NCBI GenBank assembly: GCA_014773175.1
Contig: VXCM01000339.1
Span: 372,001-436,000 of the forward strand
Length of the DNA stretch: 64,000 nt
Direction: 5' to 3'
From: Lucifuga dentata
Lineage: Eukaryota > Chordata > Actinopteri > Ophidiiformes > Bythitidae
Every line of letters starts with the position of its first letter. Positions within the stretch are counted from its first letter, which is position 1. Positions 24,357-36,180 of the stretch are shown piece by piece. The notes under the pieces were generated by a model that was not told where the DNA came from, did not search any database, and saw only the letters and a program-made list of their open reading frames with translations. Made by a program: the position numbers and the translations under genes.

Positions 24357-25904
24357 GCGGTCTGATCACATCGATGGAAAACCAGGTCAGAGTGGGCCAC
24401 AGCTCAGACCTGCTGCTTCCAGAACAATTATAGTCAAAAGTGACCCGAAACAGTCTTACTGACTCACAACCAGTTTATATGCGAGTGTATATCCATAAGG
24501 GGGAGGGGGGGATAGAGGCTTTTGTGGACAGGCAGAGCTAAATCTAAATCCTCCTCTTTTCTGTCAATAATTCTCTGCTTTTTCACAGCCTCTCTAATCC
24601 TCTTTCTGATGTGACTCACCTATTTATCACTGCTGCCTGCATGCCCCAAACAATCAGGAAAAGGTGTTCAAACTGTCCATCTGTGTGTGGATGTGTATAT
24701 TTGAGAGTGTGTGTGTCAGTATGTATTGATTTTGATCTTCTGTGTGCGTGTATGTGTGCGTTTGTATTTCTTTGCTGTCTGTGTGAGTGATGGGGAATCA
24801 CATCTTCTGAGTACAACATGAGGTTTTGCTCCACGAATTCTGTCTTTATCCAAAATAAGCTTCAGCGTCAGATTGGGGGTCGACCGGTGTGAAGTGATGC
24901 TGCCGTGAAAGTGTAATAAAGCATAGAGACAATTGCTGCTGAAGTTTGAATAATGTCTTTGCATAATGGATCAGCGCTAGAGATTATGCATCATGCTGGC
25001 CAGGCAGGCTGCTGCTGCTGGAGCTGCTGCTGACTCAGTGCTAGCATAGCTGGGGCTTGGGGGGTTAATGCAGTAGGGCCATGGGCCTGATCCACAGCCC
25101 ATCCTCATCTGCCAAAACTTCAAAGCATTCCCTGACAGTCTAATTCGCCATCTCCACCGGTCCAGGCTCTCCAGAACGTCCCCCCCCAGCACACAGGTCA
25201 AACTCAGCCTCATTTTTTATGTATCGCTTACCTCATTGATTGAGCTCTAACACATTCATGAATACAGAGGAGCTGATTTCCGTATCACACTCCAGCATAT
25301 GGCAGTTTCTTTTACTTCCAACAGTAAAGATAAAGATATTTCCTTTGTTTGTACAGCTCTCATTTTATTTGCATCTCGTTCGTTTCTCTCCCTTTCATTG
25401 TTTATTCCTCTCCTACACCTCATCTCTCACTTTAAATCGCTCTCCTACTGGTCATTCCTCCCCACTTCCACTTAATTTGCATCAAAGGTCACAGCGATTT
25501 CCCCTTTTGCCAGACCTCTCTCTTTTCTTTTTTCTTCCCCCTCTTTTTTTTGTGTTATTTTCTGTGCGGTGATGAATTATTCAGGCTGCAGTCGCTGAAT
25601 ATGAGAGCTGCAGTTGACTTACAGGAAGGAGCTGGACACTGAGACCAACTCCAAGTCTCAGGGTTTGATGACACTAAAGATTTCTCCATCTAATTTAAAT
25701 ATAAAATATTTGCCCACACATATGGCTATAACATGACACCTGCCTAATCTCTGGTAATTTTTATTGAAATTTATTGCAAATTTTCTGGTACAGGATTTTA
25801 CAATCCTCTTCACCAGACTCAGCCAACAAAACAATATACAACAAAACAAATACAATTAAGACAACATTAATAATGTCGATGTCAGCAATAATCCATAAAT
25901 ACTT
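23193..25904. other. non-coding stretch
   Basis: Poly-A with N at 23331, (TG)n at 24313-24353, TG-rich 24690-24790 and pyrimidine-rich 25380-25570. The part from 25690 to 25904 adjoins the LINE remnant and may be its 3' UTR. No exon recognised. Confidence 0.55.
24313..24353 (+). repeat. (TG)n microsatellite
   Basis: About 20 uninterrupted TG units, likely polymorphic. Confidence 0.95.
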
Positions 25905-26495
25905 ATAATTCAGCTTTATAATTATATAAAATATCCTTTGCTGACCAGAATTTATCCAAACAATTTTTAAATGAGCTAACAGTAGGGGCCTGGAAGATCA
26001 TTCCATGCTTTTACAATGCGAAGAGTAAAGAAACTCTTCTCAGAATGGCACATTTGATAGTTAAATTTTAAAGAGTTCCTTCTTAAATTTAGCTGCTGTT
26101 CCATAAATGTACAATCAGGTCAACAGTGACATCATACAGCCCATGTGTTAGTTTATAAACCTCAGTCATGTCTCCTCTGTATCGCCTAAATGCAGTTTTC
26201 TTAATCTCTCTTCATATGGCAGCTCTTTAAGATCAGGAATCAGTTTAATTGCTCTCCTCTGAACCTTCTCAATGTTTTCTATATATTTTAGTTTAGATGG
26301 ACACCAGACTGAGCTTGAGAATTCAAGATGGGACCTCACCAAAGATTTATACAGTGTTAGAAATGTTACCTTATTTAAATTTTGAAATGTTCTTCTAATT
26401 ATTGCAAACATAGAATTAACCTTTTTAATTGTTTTCTGAAACGTGCATTTGAAAAACTACACCCACGTCCTTCTCCTCTTCCACTTTCTGTGATG
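25905..26495 (-). pseudogene. LINE reverse transcriptase C-terminal remnant (CR1/L2/Rex1-like)
   Basis: Read on the minus strand, broken frames give in order EEEKDVGVVF, KKVNSMFAIIRRTF, LYKSLVRSHLEFSSSVWCP, EKVQRRAIKLIPDLKELPYE, then after a frameshift RYRGDMTEVYKLTHGLYDV, SFFTLRIVKAWNDLP, and after another TVSSFKNCLDKFW. This is the conserved order of the region after the catalytic YADD in Jockey-superfamily non-LTR retrotransposons. The 5' part with the endonuclease and catalytic core is absent, as expected of 5'-truncated insertion. At least two frameshifts and a stop make it non-functional. Confidence 0.85.
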
Positions 26496-27517
26496 TTTCT
26501 GTAATGATAGCAAAGACTCAAGTGTTTACATCGAGATTATGAAATCTAAATAGGACAGCTTGTGAGCGATTGTTGTCTTTCCATTTTCTGCACGGCCCGT
26601 TTTTACAGAATGATGACACTGTTACTCTGCTGCTGGCAAACTACGGTTCTATAAAAGTTGTTACATCACACCAATGGCGTGTCTGATTTATTCATTTATG
26701 TTTATCCCCAGCTTGTTTACCCTTTCATGCATATGCATGTTGATCCATTTTTAGCAACCAATCCTCCCCCAGGGTTTTCTATACCTGTGTTTAAGTGATG
26801 TGTGTGTGTAGATGTGTGTGTGTGTGTGTGACGTACAGCAACAGAGTGTGAAATTGAAATTCTTTCCTACAGAGGTGTCATGATTGACAGAGGAGAGGAC
26901 ATAGAAGATGAGAAATGTATTCGTTTCCTCGCATTGTTGCCATTATATGCTTGTCATAACAAAGTGGTTTGTTTACACAGTTTCAGCACGCCTGATCACA
27001 ATTAATGATCAATAATGCCTAAAATAAATAGGACTGCATAATCTATATGTAATGTTTTTACAGGTCATTGATTAGATTCTATTGATTTATTTCTGCTTTT
27101 TGATTTTTCCATGCTTCAAGAATTTTATATTGGTATTTCTGCCACCTTGCCATGCGTTTAGAACCCTGAAACTCACCTTGAGTATCAGCATCCTCCCTCT
27201 GGTGTGTGTGTGTGCATGTGTTTGTGTGTCTGTGTGCCTAAATCCCACCTGGCGAGCATTGGACAGACCACCATCTGCTCCATGCCCCCACACTGATCTA
27301 CCTGTCACCTCCCCTTCATCATCTTCATGGGATACCAGCAAATGGATGATAGCTACAAAACCAGCTCGCAGAGTGTCAGTGTGCTCCCAGAAAGCGCAAA
27401 AACAAATCTGCTGTGTTGTGAGATGTTTTAAAATGGATTTATCTTATCCGACCCTTTGTACATGAGAGAAAAACCTTAACAACTTCACACTGCCACTGCC
27501 ATATGCTTGAAGAAATA
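26496..27517. other. non-coding stretch
   Basis: Unique sequence with a short TG repeat at 26800-26830 and another near 27200. No exon recognised. Confidence 0.55.
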
Positions 27518-27883
27518 GATTTTGGAGCCCAAAAATTAGTATCTGCATACATGTTACATTACTGCCAATCATTTTCCTGAACATAAAACCCTATTTTCAA
27601 TCAGTTTTTATGTTATTTTGCCAAATCTTTCCAAATCAATTGTTCAGATGATACACTCACCTTAAAATTCAGTGTTTTGCCTGCTAACACGTACGCATAA
27701 TTGTAGAAGGCATGGTCGGAATTAATTAATTTCTCTGGTAAAAGCAGGGTTCTCCTGGGACTATATTCCCAGGCGGAGATATACATTTTCTTCTTCCTAG
27801 CTTTGTGTTGAATCCATGTTGAAAAGCTAAAATTATATTACTTCGACAAGTTTGCTAGACGTAGTGTTCATTGCGATGGATTA
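27518..27883. mobile_element. second copy of the TTAA MITE, interrupted
   Basis: This copy shares long stretches in order with 19620-19940: GCCTGCATACATGTTACATT-type sequence, ACATAAAACC, CTTAAAATTCA.TGTTTT.CCTGCTAA, ATTGTAGAAGG.ATGGTC, GGTAAAAGC and GGCGGAGA. At GGATTA it is broken by a mariner-type element; copy 1 reads GGATTACTT uninterrupted at the same point. The left border is eroded and the right end is not recognisable after the insertion. Confidence 0.65.
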
Positions 27884-28388
27884 TGTCGCTGGCCAAAAGT
27901 ATTGCACCCCCCTGTATTTTTGTGTAAACTTTTCTTGTTGAGTTAAAATACCACTCCAAACACAACAAAATGTATTTATTTTTTTAGTGTGTTGGAGCCA
28001 AAAAAAAAAAAAAAAAANAAAAAAAAAAAAAAAAAGAAGCCAATTCTTATTAGTGTTAAGTAGGAATTCATTTTTGACATTTGTTGAGATTTGAAGAAAA
28101 ATACTGATATTATTAGTAGAGATCAAACAGGAAGTTAAAACATCTTCTTTGAGGTAGAATCAGAGCAAATAGTTTTCATGTGTTTTCACTGACTTTTAGA
28201 AATATTGTAGTCATATTATTTTCTCTGAAATCCAAATTTAAGTCTAAAGAATAGTTGAATATTCTGAACGAATACTCAACTACAGTACTTGTAAAACACC
28301 AATAAATGAATTTTGCTGTGTTTGGAGCGGTACTTTGGTAAAGTTTACACAAAAATACAGGGAGGTGCAATACTTTTGTCCAGCACCG
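27884..28388. mobile_element. mariner/Tc1-type MITE nested in the TTAA MITE
   Basis: Terminal inverted repeats of about 90 bp are flanked by TA (27882-27883 and 28389-28390). The left end reads GCTGGCCAAAAGTATTGCAC and the right end is its near-complement GTGCAATACTTTTGTCCAGC. The shared inner part includes CTGTATTTTTGTGTAAACTT. It is 505 bp including a poly-A block with a single N at 28018, and has no transposase frame. Confidence 0.75.
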
Positions 28389-28597
28389 TACTTAAATGTC
28401 CTCGTTTTCTCTGGAGAACTGTGCTGCCCACCCTCCCACAGTATTTCTCTAGCAAATGCAGAAGTGAAGTGAGAGTGTAAAGAGAGCAGCAGCGCAGCAT
28501 GAGGACACGGCACGTGAACCAGCACGTTAACCACAGGACACCCCGGGAGTGTTTTGATAAATTTTCAAACAGGGATTTTTGTCTTTATTCTCTTCAG

Positions 28598-28684
28598 GGT
28601 TGGAAAATGTGCATGCACAGAGGACGAGGAGCGCAGAATTAAGTACAGAAGACAAAAGATGCAGAAGAGGACACAATAAAGAAG
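28598..28684 (+). other. candidate untranslated exon of dlgap1
   Basis: An 87-nt segment is bounded by a strong polypyrimidine tract and acceptor (TTTATTCTCTTCAG) and by a perfect donor (GAAG|GTGAGT). The first coding exon at 41729 has an acceptor and therefore needs an upstream untranslated exon on this strand; this is the best-formed candidate I could see. One frame is open throughout (…HAQRTRSAELSTEDKR…), but no family similarity is recognised. It lies just downstream of nested MITEs, so it could be part of an older repeat. Confidence 0.35.
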
Positions 28685-29155
28685 GTGAGTTACATTTTCC
28701 ATTCTACTTGTTTGTTCTCCCCTGGATCATTATAGCATCTGCAGTCTATAGATTTTAAGACCGTGCTGCTTCGTTGGCATACACTTTTATTGACGCACAG
28801 GCCTGTGAGAGCCTATAACAGCAGGTCTCACTGAGGTAATGTGGTACATAAAAAAAATATCCTGACCGTATAGTGGATCAACTCTGTTAAGGTTGCCCTT
28901 GAATGCCGTCAATATTCACACTAGCACACTCCTGCTTTTTATAATTTGACCTTTTGAAGGCCTTCCATGTGCCAGCTATACCCTTTTCCAAATGCTAGTG
29001 GAAACTCATCTGTCACAAGGTTGACGGCATACCATCAAAGACAACAGAAATGAGGGAGAAAGAAACACAAATATAGAGCGGTTGATGATGGAGAACTGAA
29101 TGATGGAGGGATGTGGAGATGAGTTAGACAAAATGAGAGAGGAGGGAAGCTGTTA

Positions 29156-29563
29156 GGCCGGTTTCACATGCTAAGCGTTGAGCGTTGTGGTGACCTGGGC
29201 CATTATTGTGTATTGGAAGCTGAGCGGTGGCTCCTAACATCACATCACACCACCTTTAACGCTGCGCGGCGCTCAAAGTTCAGTCAAATTCAACTTTGAC
29301 CTTTCCGACGCTGACCTTTCCAACACACAACCAATCAGATAACAGCTGTACGGCACGTAAACAGAAGCACCACAGCGATGGAGGAGAAGCTCAACCTGTG
29401 CAGAGCAGTTTCTATAGCTACAACACAACTTTAAAATCATATCATGATCTGGGAAAAAAAGGCGCTTGCTTGGCAAAATGTCAGCAGTCAGACATGGATA
29501 CCAGGTGTGATTTAACTGATTGAATTCTATGGTGATTCAACAAGGTGTCACGCACCCACATTC

Positions 29564-29597
<34 letters not shown>

Positions 29598-29849
29598 TTT
29601 CTTCTCCGAATGAGAAGCAGAGCCAGAGCTTTCTTTGTTGAGATGTTCATGTCGCTACCCGATTTGACCCGGAAATCCGATTGGGACCGTGAATGTGCAA
29701 AGATCGCCCATGGTAACTGTCAACATATCATTAGCAACGAGCACTTCCTGTTGGTTGAGCGGCACCGTTCAGACTCCACTCATGAACAAGCAGAGCGCTG
29801 GATGCTGAGCTCAGTGGCAATGCTCTACGCTTATCATGCGCAACGGGCC
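29156..29849. mobile_element. PIF/Harbinger-type MITE
   Basis: The element starts GGCCGGTTTCACATGCTAAG and ends as the imperfect inverse (CTTATCATGCGCAACGGGCC), with the 3-bp duplication TTA on both sides (29153-29155 and 29850-29852). Imperfect inverted repeats extend over GCGTTGAGCGTTG / GCGTAGAGCATTGC. It is 694 bp, CpG-rich compared with its surroundings, and carries a 29-nt T run at 29566-29594. The GGCC termini and TWA target duplication fit PIF/Harbinger. Open frames inside are not transposase. Confidence 0.7.
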
Positions 29850-30545
29850 TTAGGGTGGCATTCTTTTTCCCTGTATGTGTAACTGGTGACAGAACAGATG
29901 GCAGTGGTGAGATAAACAGTTTAAAAAGTGCAGAAAAGTGCTTAGTAGCAAGTAAAAGTGCTGAACATGTTTACTCTGCCAGAGTGGAAGTCAAGCCACT
30001 TGGGCAATGTTGTAACATATGTAAACAGGCAGGAGGGCTAAAAGATTCCTTGTTGTTCAAATCAGTCAGGAACGCAATAAAACACACACCTTAAAGTTAT
30101 AATCTGACTTTCTTATTCAAGCAAATCTCTGTTTTGGTCAAGTGATGTGTCAGTGATCTAAATAGCTGTTTTTCAAGGTAAGGGAGCTTAGCATAAACAC
30201 TTTACTGTGGGAAAATCCCATAAAAAGTATAAAACAACACCTTCCCAGAATTAACTGCAACATTTTCTATACAAAAATATTATTTATCAAACATCAAGCT
30301 CGATACATGCCAACGCGATGTCTTTTATAAAAGCTTGAGTTGTTAAAATACCACCAGGTCTGGAGCACTTACAAAGGAAAAATCCTACAGTAACACGTTA
30401 CACAAATTGGTTTTTGTGTATAATATTTATAAAATATGTTTGTTTTGTTTTTTTTTGTATATAAACTGTTGCTGTAGGGAGTAGCTGGTTTTTGGTGAGA
30501 AGTCATTAGAAAAACCTTGGTGGAAATTATTTGAAATTAAATTAA

Positions 30546-30575
30546 ATTTCCTGCCAAAATAATTTGGCAGGAAAT
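30546..30575. repeat. perfect 13-bp hairpin
   Basis: ATTTCCTGCCAAA, loop ATAA, TTTGGCAGGAAAT. It lies in AT-rich unique sequence with no T-run after it on the + strand and no gene nearby. Confidence 0.8.
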
Positions 30576-33500
30576 GTCAACATTTTGTTAACATTTTGGC
30601 AGAATATGTTCAAGATATAATCTCAGCTGTTAGGTTAAACATTTAGAATTTTGGATTGCATGTTGAGCATGTATGTCAGAACATCATAATCAACTGATTG
30701 TATTCCTCGTTATGCTAAGCTACAGGTACAATGTACAGAGTTGCTATATGTGTAGAAATTATTTATTAAAAACAGAATTGTGTATAAAATATTTTTAGCA
30801 AACTGCAGCTGAATTAGAGTGGAAATAGTGCATTGTCGTTATCATGAGTAGTTAATATATAATCACGCGTGGGATCCCATCTCATGCTCAGCCCCTGCAG
30901 GCGAGCCAGGGCTGAAACCTAAGTCCTGGGGCCAGTGCCAAAATACTGGATTTATAGCAGACAGCTTACAATAGAAAAAGTATCATTGCACTGGCTTGGT
31001 CCATCATGGAAGGCCATTTGAAAAGAAATAATGTGGTATGAAAACACTCTAAGTCAATCCGTATATCCCAGGGAAGCTCAGAGAGGGAGGGAAGGAAATT
31101 GGAGGCACGGGGATAAACAGGCTGATAACTAAGGCTTTATCACAGAGCCCAATGTGCAGCCACACACTTCAATTTAACAGCAAATTCTTGATGTTATCCA
31201 GTGAAACAACATTTCGGGCTTCCAACATCAGGCGGTTTTCTGCGGCATATGTTTATGGAGATTAGGTAGCGAATGAGTGTGTGATTAGGGATGATCAGAT
31301 GAGGTAAATCTTGGCCAGCGGGAGGAGAGCCACGACGCTGATACTGGCAATCGCAGAACGGACACGTGGGGTTCGGGAGGGTAAAGACAGAAGAAGAATG
31401 ATAAGGGACGTAGGTGGGACAGAGAGAGAGGAGGAGGAGGAGGGGAAGGGGAAGTATTATAGGGCGTTAAAGATGAAAGAACAGGGGAACGTAACTGGAC
31501 AGCCAGCTGGACATCACGTACAATGCTGACCACATGGAAACATGAGCGTTATTCCTCATACCAAACTCATTGCTGCTTGGCACCACTGACACTCCCAGAT
31601 TAACAGGAAACTGACTAGATTGAGCTCATGTATTAATATTGTGCAAGCAATACATTTGGTCAAACTGGGAGGTGATGTGATTGAATTCTTCATTTTTAGA
31701 GAAAATGGCTTACAGTAGGTAATATTAGTCCTGAAACTGTCAGCCATGTTTGATATGAGACATCACAAAACACCTGGTGGTTCAAAATGAATGCTTTTAT
31801 TATTAAATTTTTAATAAAGTCATAATAATTTCATATGGAACACTGGGAAACACTACGCCTAATCTCCCTCAGCAGGTCATCCCAAATTCATTAATTTGTT
31901 GTAATTAGCTTGTGAAAACATTGATTAAATTCTTTTTTTTTTAAATATACCTTTTTTTTTTTTTANTTTTTTTTTTTTAATATACCTTTTAAGACCTATT
32001 TGACATTAACTCTTGAGACTGCTGGACCTTGGGTTCCAGCTTGAGCATTTTCCAACTACCTAACATGCAAAAAGTTATTTAACATAATGTATGTCGGCTA
32101 AGCATACCAATAAATCAGACTATTATCTACCTGAGCAAGTTATGAAATTGAAAGCTAATTTAACTTGCTCAATGAGCGGCACATTTCACACTTCATTTGG
32201 TTTGCCATGAAACAGCGAATCACCATTACATCCTGAACACTTCGTTTCTAATTCCAACGCTTAACTGCAGGGCAGACTGAGGAAAGCAATTACATCCTGT
32301 ATTTTATAGCATACTGCAAAAGATGAATTCAGTTCATATCTACAAATAACCCAGATGTCCTTTGTTAAGTCAATTTACAATTATTTCAGTGTCATTAGCA
32401 TTGCTTGATTTGTGTGTTTGCTTTATTGGAGAAATAGACACAAGAGACAGTCAGATCAACTCAGCGGCCATATTTACATGAATAAAGTTAATATAAGAAC
32501 ATCTGAAACGATATTGCAGCTTGTGTGTCTATATTAATGGAAAGCCATGCGATCTTACACAAGACAAACCCTGTTTTTTCTTCATAATTTCTACAAATTA
32601 ATAGTAGATACAAATCTTGATAAAATAAAGGTTTTAGCATGATTTAATTACATTTTATTCACTCTGTAAAACATGTTGGAGTGCCTTTATGCTTGAAAGT
32701 GCTGGACAAACAAATTTGCCTATAAACAGATTAAAAGAGAAGAAATGGTCAGTGGAAATTAGAGGCACAAAGCAATAATTCCACTTTTATGATACTTATT
32801 ATGTTCACTTTTTTTTTTTTTTTTTTTTTTTTTTATTGATACAGTGTCAGTGAGGTGTTGATTCAACTCCGTGGTCATTTTTGAGGCTGTGAGGAAGGTG
32901 TATGACATAGACCTGAAATTATATATGGTGATTTAATTCACTCAGCTTCAAAACTGAGATTTCTTTATCTTTTAATATAACACAAATGAGACTGAGTGAT
33001 TAGTAATTAAATTGCATTTGTAATATTTTATGCATAGCTACTACACCATCAATAATCTGGTAACTCAGTGTAAAATCATGTATGTACTCTTGTGTATAGG
33101 GTTATGCTTTAGGAACAGTAGTGGCTCTTAACTAGAATAATACCTCCTATATCCGGCCTTGAAAGAAATCAATCGCATATTCTGAAAAGATTTTTTTCTA
33201 ATCTTGTTAAAGCACATAATGGAATTCCTCTGAAATGCACAGCAAAGTGGCTGATTTGTGAACAAGGATTCTTGTTTCTAGCTTGGGGCAGAAGTTTTCA
33301 TGTACAGAAGTATTGATTTGGTTTGACTCCGGTGCAGAAATAACATGTAAAGTCTTACTTGTTTTGCTCTTTTGGATATTGGCTCATATATTTCTTGACT
33401 GGCCAGAGTAAATCATATACAAAGGAGAGTTAATAAGGGGCAGCTAAGGACACACAGCTACTATTAGTATTGTCTTTTTTTGTGCATTAAAGAAGTTGCT

Positions 33501-34514
33501 AAAGTGCTGTTAAAAGTGACATAACATGTTGACCACAGTTGCCAGTTGTGGCAGCAGAAAACAGCCGCTGAATTTCTGCTGAGGGAAACAGTTTGAGTAA
33601 TCTGTCAATTTAGGATAAAAGGCCTCAGTCTGCAGTCAGTGATAGATGTCTGCTAAGCCTGGCTTGACAGCAAACATAACTGAGTCCATTTTGATGACAT
33701 AAGTCTTGCTGATTCCATTTCGTTGGGAATTTTCAAGCCCTCTGCATCACCATGTTTTGATCTGAGGTCAGCTGGGAGATGAGGAGCTGCTAACCATCAG
33801 CACACAGCAATCGCCTGGTCTGACACCTGCTCTCCATGCAGGCAGCATGTTTGGTTGAGGCTCAAATCTCCACAGTGTGCAAGGAGAGCTGGAATAACTC
33901 CTCTTAGCCTTTGTGTGGGGGGTGTGCATGTGCAGGGGGGGATGTATCTGTATTTGAGAGTTCTTGCATGTGTGCCGCATTGGATATGGGTCCAGCAGTG
34001 CTCATGTGGGAAGACAGCGGGTTGGAGCTCACTCCCAGATCTGTCAGACATTTGTTGATGTGTCCACAGCGCGACAGGCCGCCCACAGAGCAGGAAAGAG
34101 CTTTCTCTCATCCTTCTACCACAGTATCTCCCACAAGCAGCCTGTGACCTCTGCACTCAGAATTAGGCAAGTAGCTTCACATTAGTTGTAAAGATGAAGG
34201 AGAGGTAATTTCATTAGGAATATCTGCCCCGAAAGAAACATACAGATACAAATTTGCATTTTTCATTTTATGTTTTGTGGAGGCAAGCCTAATTGTTTTG
34301 TGAGCATTAGAGAATTGTGTTATAAGATAATACAGAATTTTATTCAATTCACAAATCTTTCCTTGTCATATTGCTTTACTTGCACTTTATTAATGCAATA
34401 TTTCATCTTTTTTAAAGCATATGTGGTTAAGTAAGACTATATTAGCAGCAGCTAAAGCACATTAACACATTAGCTGTGTGCTCTTAAGGTCAACTTTTAT
34501 GTAATTAACTGTAG

Positions 34515-34516
<2 letters not shown>

Positions 34517-34565
<49 letters not shown>
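34517..34565 (+). repeat. (TC)n microsatellite
   Basis: About 24 uninterrupted TC units; the longest pure dinucleotide tract in the window. Confidence 0.95.
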
Positions 34566-34570
<5 letters not shown>

Positions 34571-34713
34571 ATCACCTTGAAGGTAAGGCTCCCTGACAGT
34601 AGCAAGTGACTGTGCTGTGCGTACTGTACTATCAAAGTGTACAAACACACACACACCCGCACTGCTTGTCCCAGTTGTATTTCTGTGTCTGCATGTTTTG
34701 CATAAGTGAAGAT

Positions 34714-34751
34714 TCTGTCAGTGTGATGCAATGATGCATCACACTGACAGA
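34714..34751. repeat. perfect 17-bp hairpin
   Basis: TCTGTCAGTGTGATGCA, a 4-nt loop ATGA, then TGCATCACACTGACAGA give an uninterrupted 17-bp stem. The stem does not extend outward, so it is shorter than a typical microRNA precursor. Confidence 0.85.
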
Positions 34752-35300
34752 GGCTACGGTGTGGATTTAATAAAAAAAAAAAATAATAATTCAAGGAAGC
34801 AGCTGAATATATATACATGTAGTTCGTTTTAAATCATCTTGTGTGTGCATAGAGCTGCTTATGCAACTGCACGATGGGAAATATCAGCTGCACTGAAGCA
34901 GCAGCAGCATTCTTATTATTAAGTAGAAATGCCACATGCACACATAGAAATTAACAGGATTAGCAACTTTTTCACATGTGGGTCATGGCTGTGGTTGATG
35001 GATGAAACCGCAGTGTGTTATGTAGTACGTGCACACAGAGGTGCACACAAAAGCTGACTCTCCAGAGTTTGATTTACTTATCACAGCACTGCTCAGCTTC
35101 CACCTATAGTCCAGGATTAGGTGCTCCAGATCTCATAGCTTTACATATACGCAGCTATACATAAGATGCTATTATTCTGTGTGAGTACAGATGGAATTGT
35201 ACAAGCAAGCGATTCCTTTTTTATCTTTTGGTGGTTTAGGTGATTTACATGTTACACCATCCCACTTTGAGCAGAATTTTTTTTATAAAAACGCATATAG

Positions 35301-36180
35301 CAGGGATCCCCAACTGGTGGCCCGTGGGTCAAATGCGGCCTGCGGGTCCTATCTGTCAGGCCCTCAGATGAAACAAAACAAAAAATAAATAAAAATCTTG
35401 TATTTTAGTCACACTTATCTCTGGATTGTGTGTTCATAAAATGTCATGCTTGGGCTCATTTTGTTCAGGAGAAGCTAAGCTTGCCACAGATATTCGTGTA
35501 TCTCCATTTTGTTGAGGAATGGTAATTATAAAACATCATAAATGCTACAGAGAGATGAGCACACGGTTTCCAGTCTGTCAGTGGAATATTAGGCACATAT
35601 TACACATGGGGAACGCATGCCTATTGCCATGGCTACATAAAAGCTGATAGGACCACTGAACCCATCAATCAAATCCTCTGCTAGTCTACTATCAAATCAC
35701 AGAGAGGGATTTTAAAATTTAGACTGCCCTCAGAAGTTACATCATTGAGAAGCGACGAAGCTACGTTTTAGCTCGGAGGCTATCTTGTGCTTTAGTTAAT
35801 TTATCTTGGGATCGCGTGGTCATAAAATGTCATGCTCATTTTGTTCAGGAGAATCTAAGCTTTCCATAAATATTCATATATCTCCATTTTATCAAGAAAT
35901 GGTGATTATAAAACACCACAAATGCTACAACAGAAGTGCTGGGCCCAATGCCGGGCCACTCCAGTTGTAAAGGGTTACGTTTAAAAATAAATAAAAATTA
36001 GAAAATTGTTTTCCATTGTTATTACCAAAANGTTGTAAAGGGTTACGTTTAAAAATAAATAAAAATTAGAAAATTGTTTTCCATTGTTATTACCAAAAAA
36101 GATCAGGTCAGGTCTGGGGGGTGGGGGCCTTGGCCCTTGGGAGTAGTGGCCCTTAATTTGGCCCTTGGGGAAAACTAGCA
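35301..36180. repeat. degenerate CAGGGATCC...-type repeat, hAT-like
   Basis: It begins CAGGGATCCCCAACTGGTGG followed by CCGTGGGTCAAATGCGGCC, and ends with GGCCCTTAATTTGGCCCTTG and GGGGAAAACTAG, the usual ends of the GGCCC-type hAT-derived repeats of vertebrates. Inside, a segment of about 130 bp is present twice in direct orientation (35420-35550 and 35804-35930). An artefactual 65-70 bp copy surrounds the N at 36031. Confidence 0.5.
35963..36098 (+). other. assembly duplication around N
   Basis: GTTGTAAAGGGTTACGTTTA through GTTATTACCAAAA occurs exactly on both sides of the N at 36031. The true sequence should contain one copy. Confidence 0.85.

Larger units (their letters stand above)
29853..35300. 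other. non-coding stretch
   Basis: Includes the hairpins at 30546 and 34714, a purine-rich block at 31380-31460, poly-T with N at 31966, poly-T at 32811-32834 and (TC)n at 34517-34565. Positions 31840-32380 are repeat-poor apart from the T-run and rich in TAAT-type cores, so they are another candidate conserved non-coding block. No exon recognised. Confidence 0.55.

Noticed and set aside
29520..29882. 120-codon open frame within the Harbinger-type element
   Set aside because: It runs through a 29-nt T tract and into the inverted repeat, and has no DDE transposase motif.
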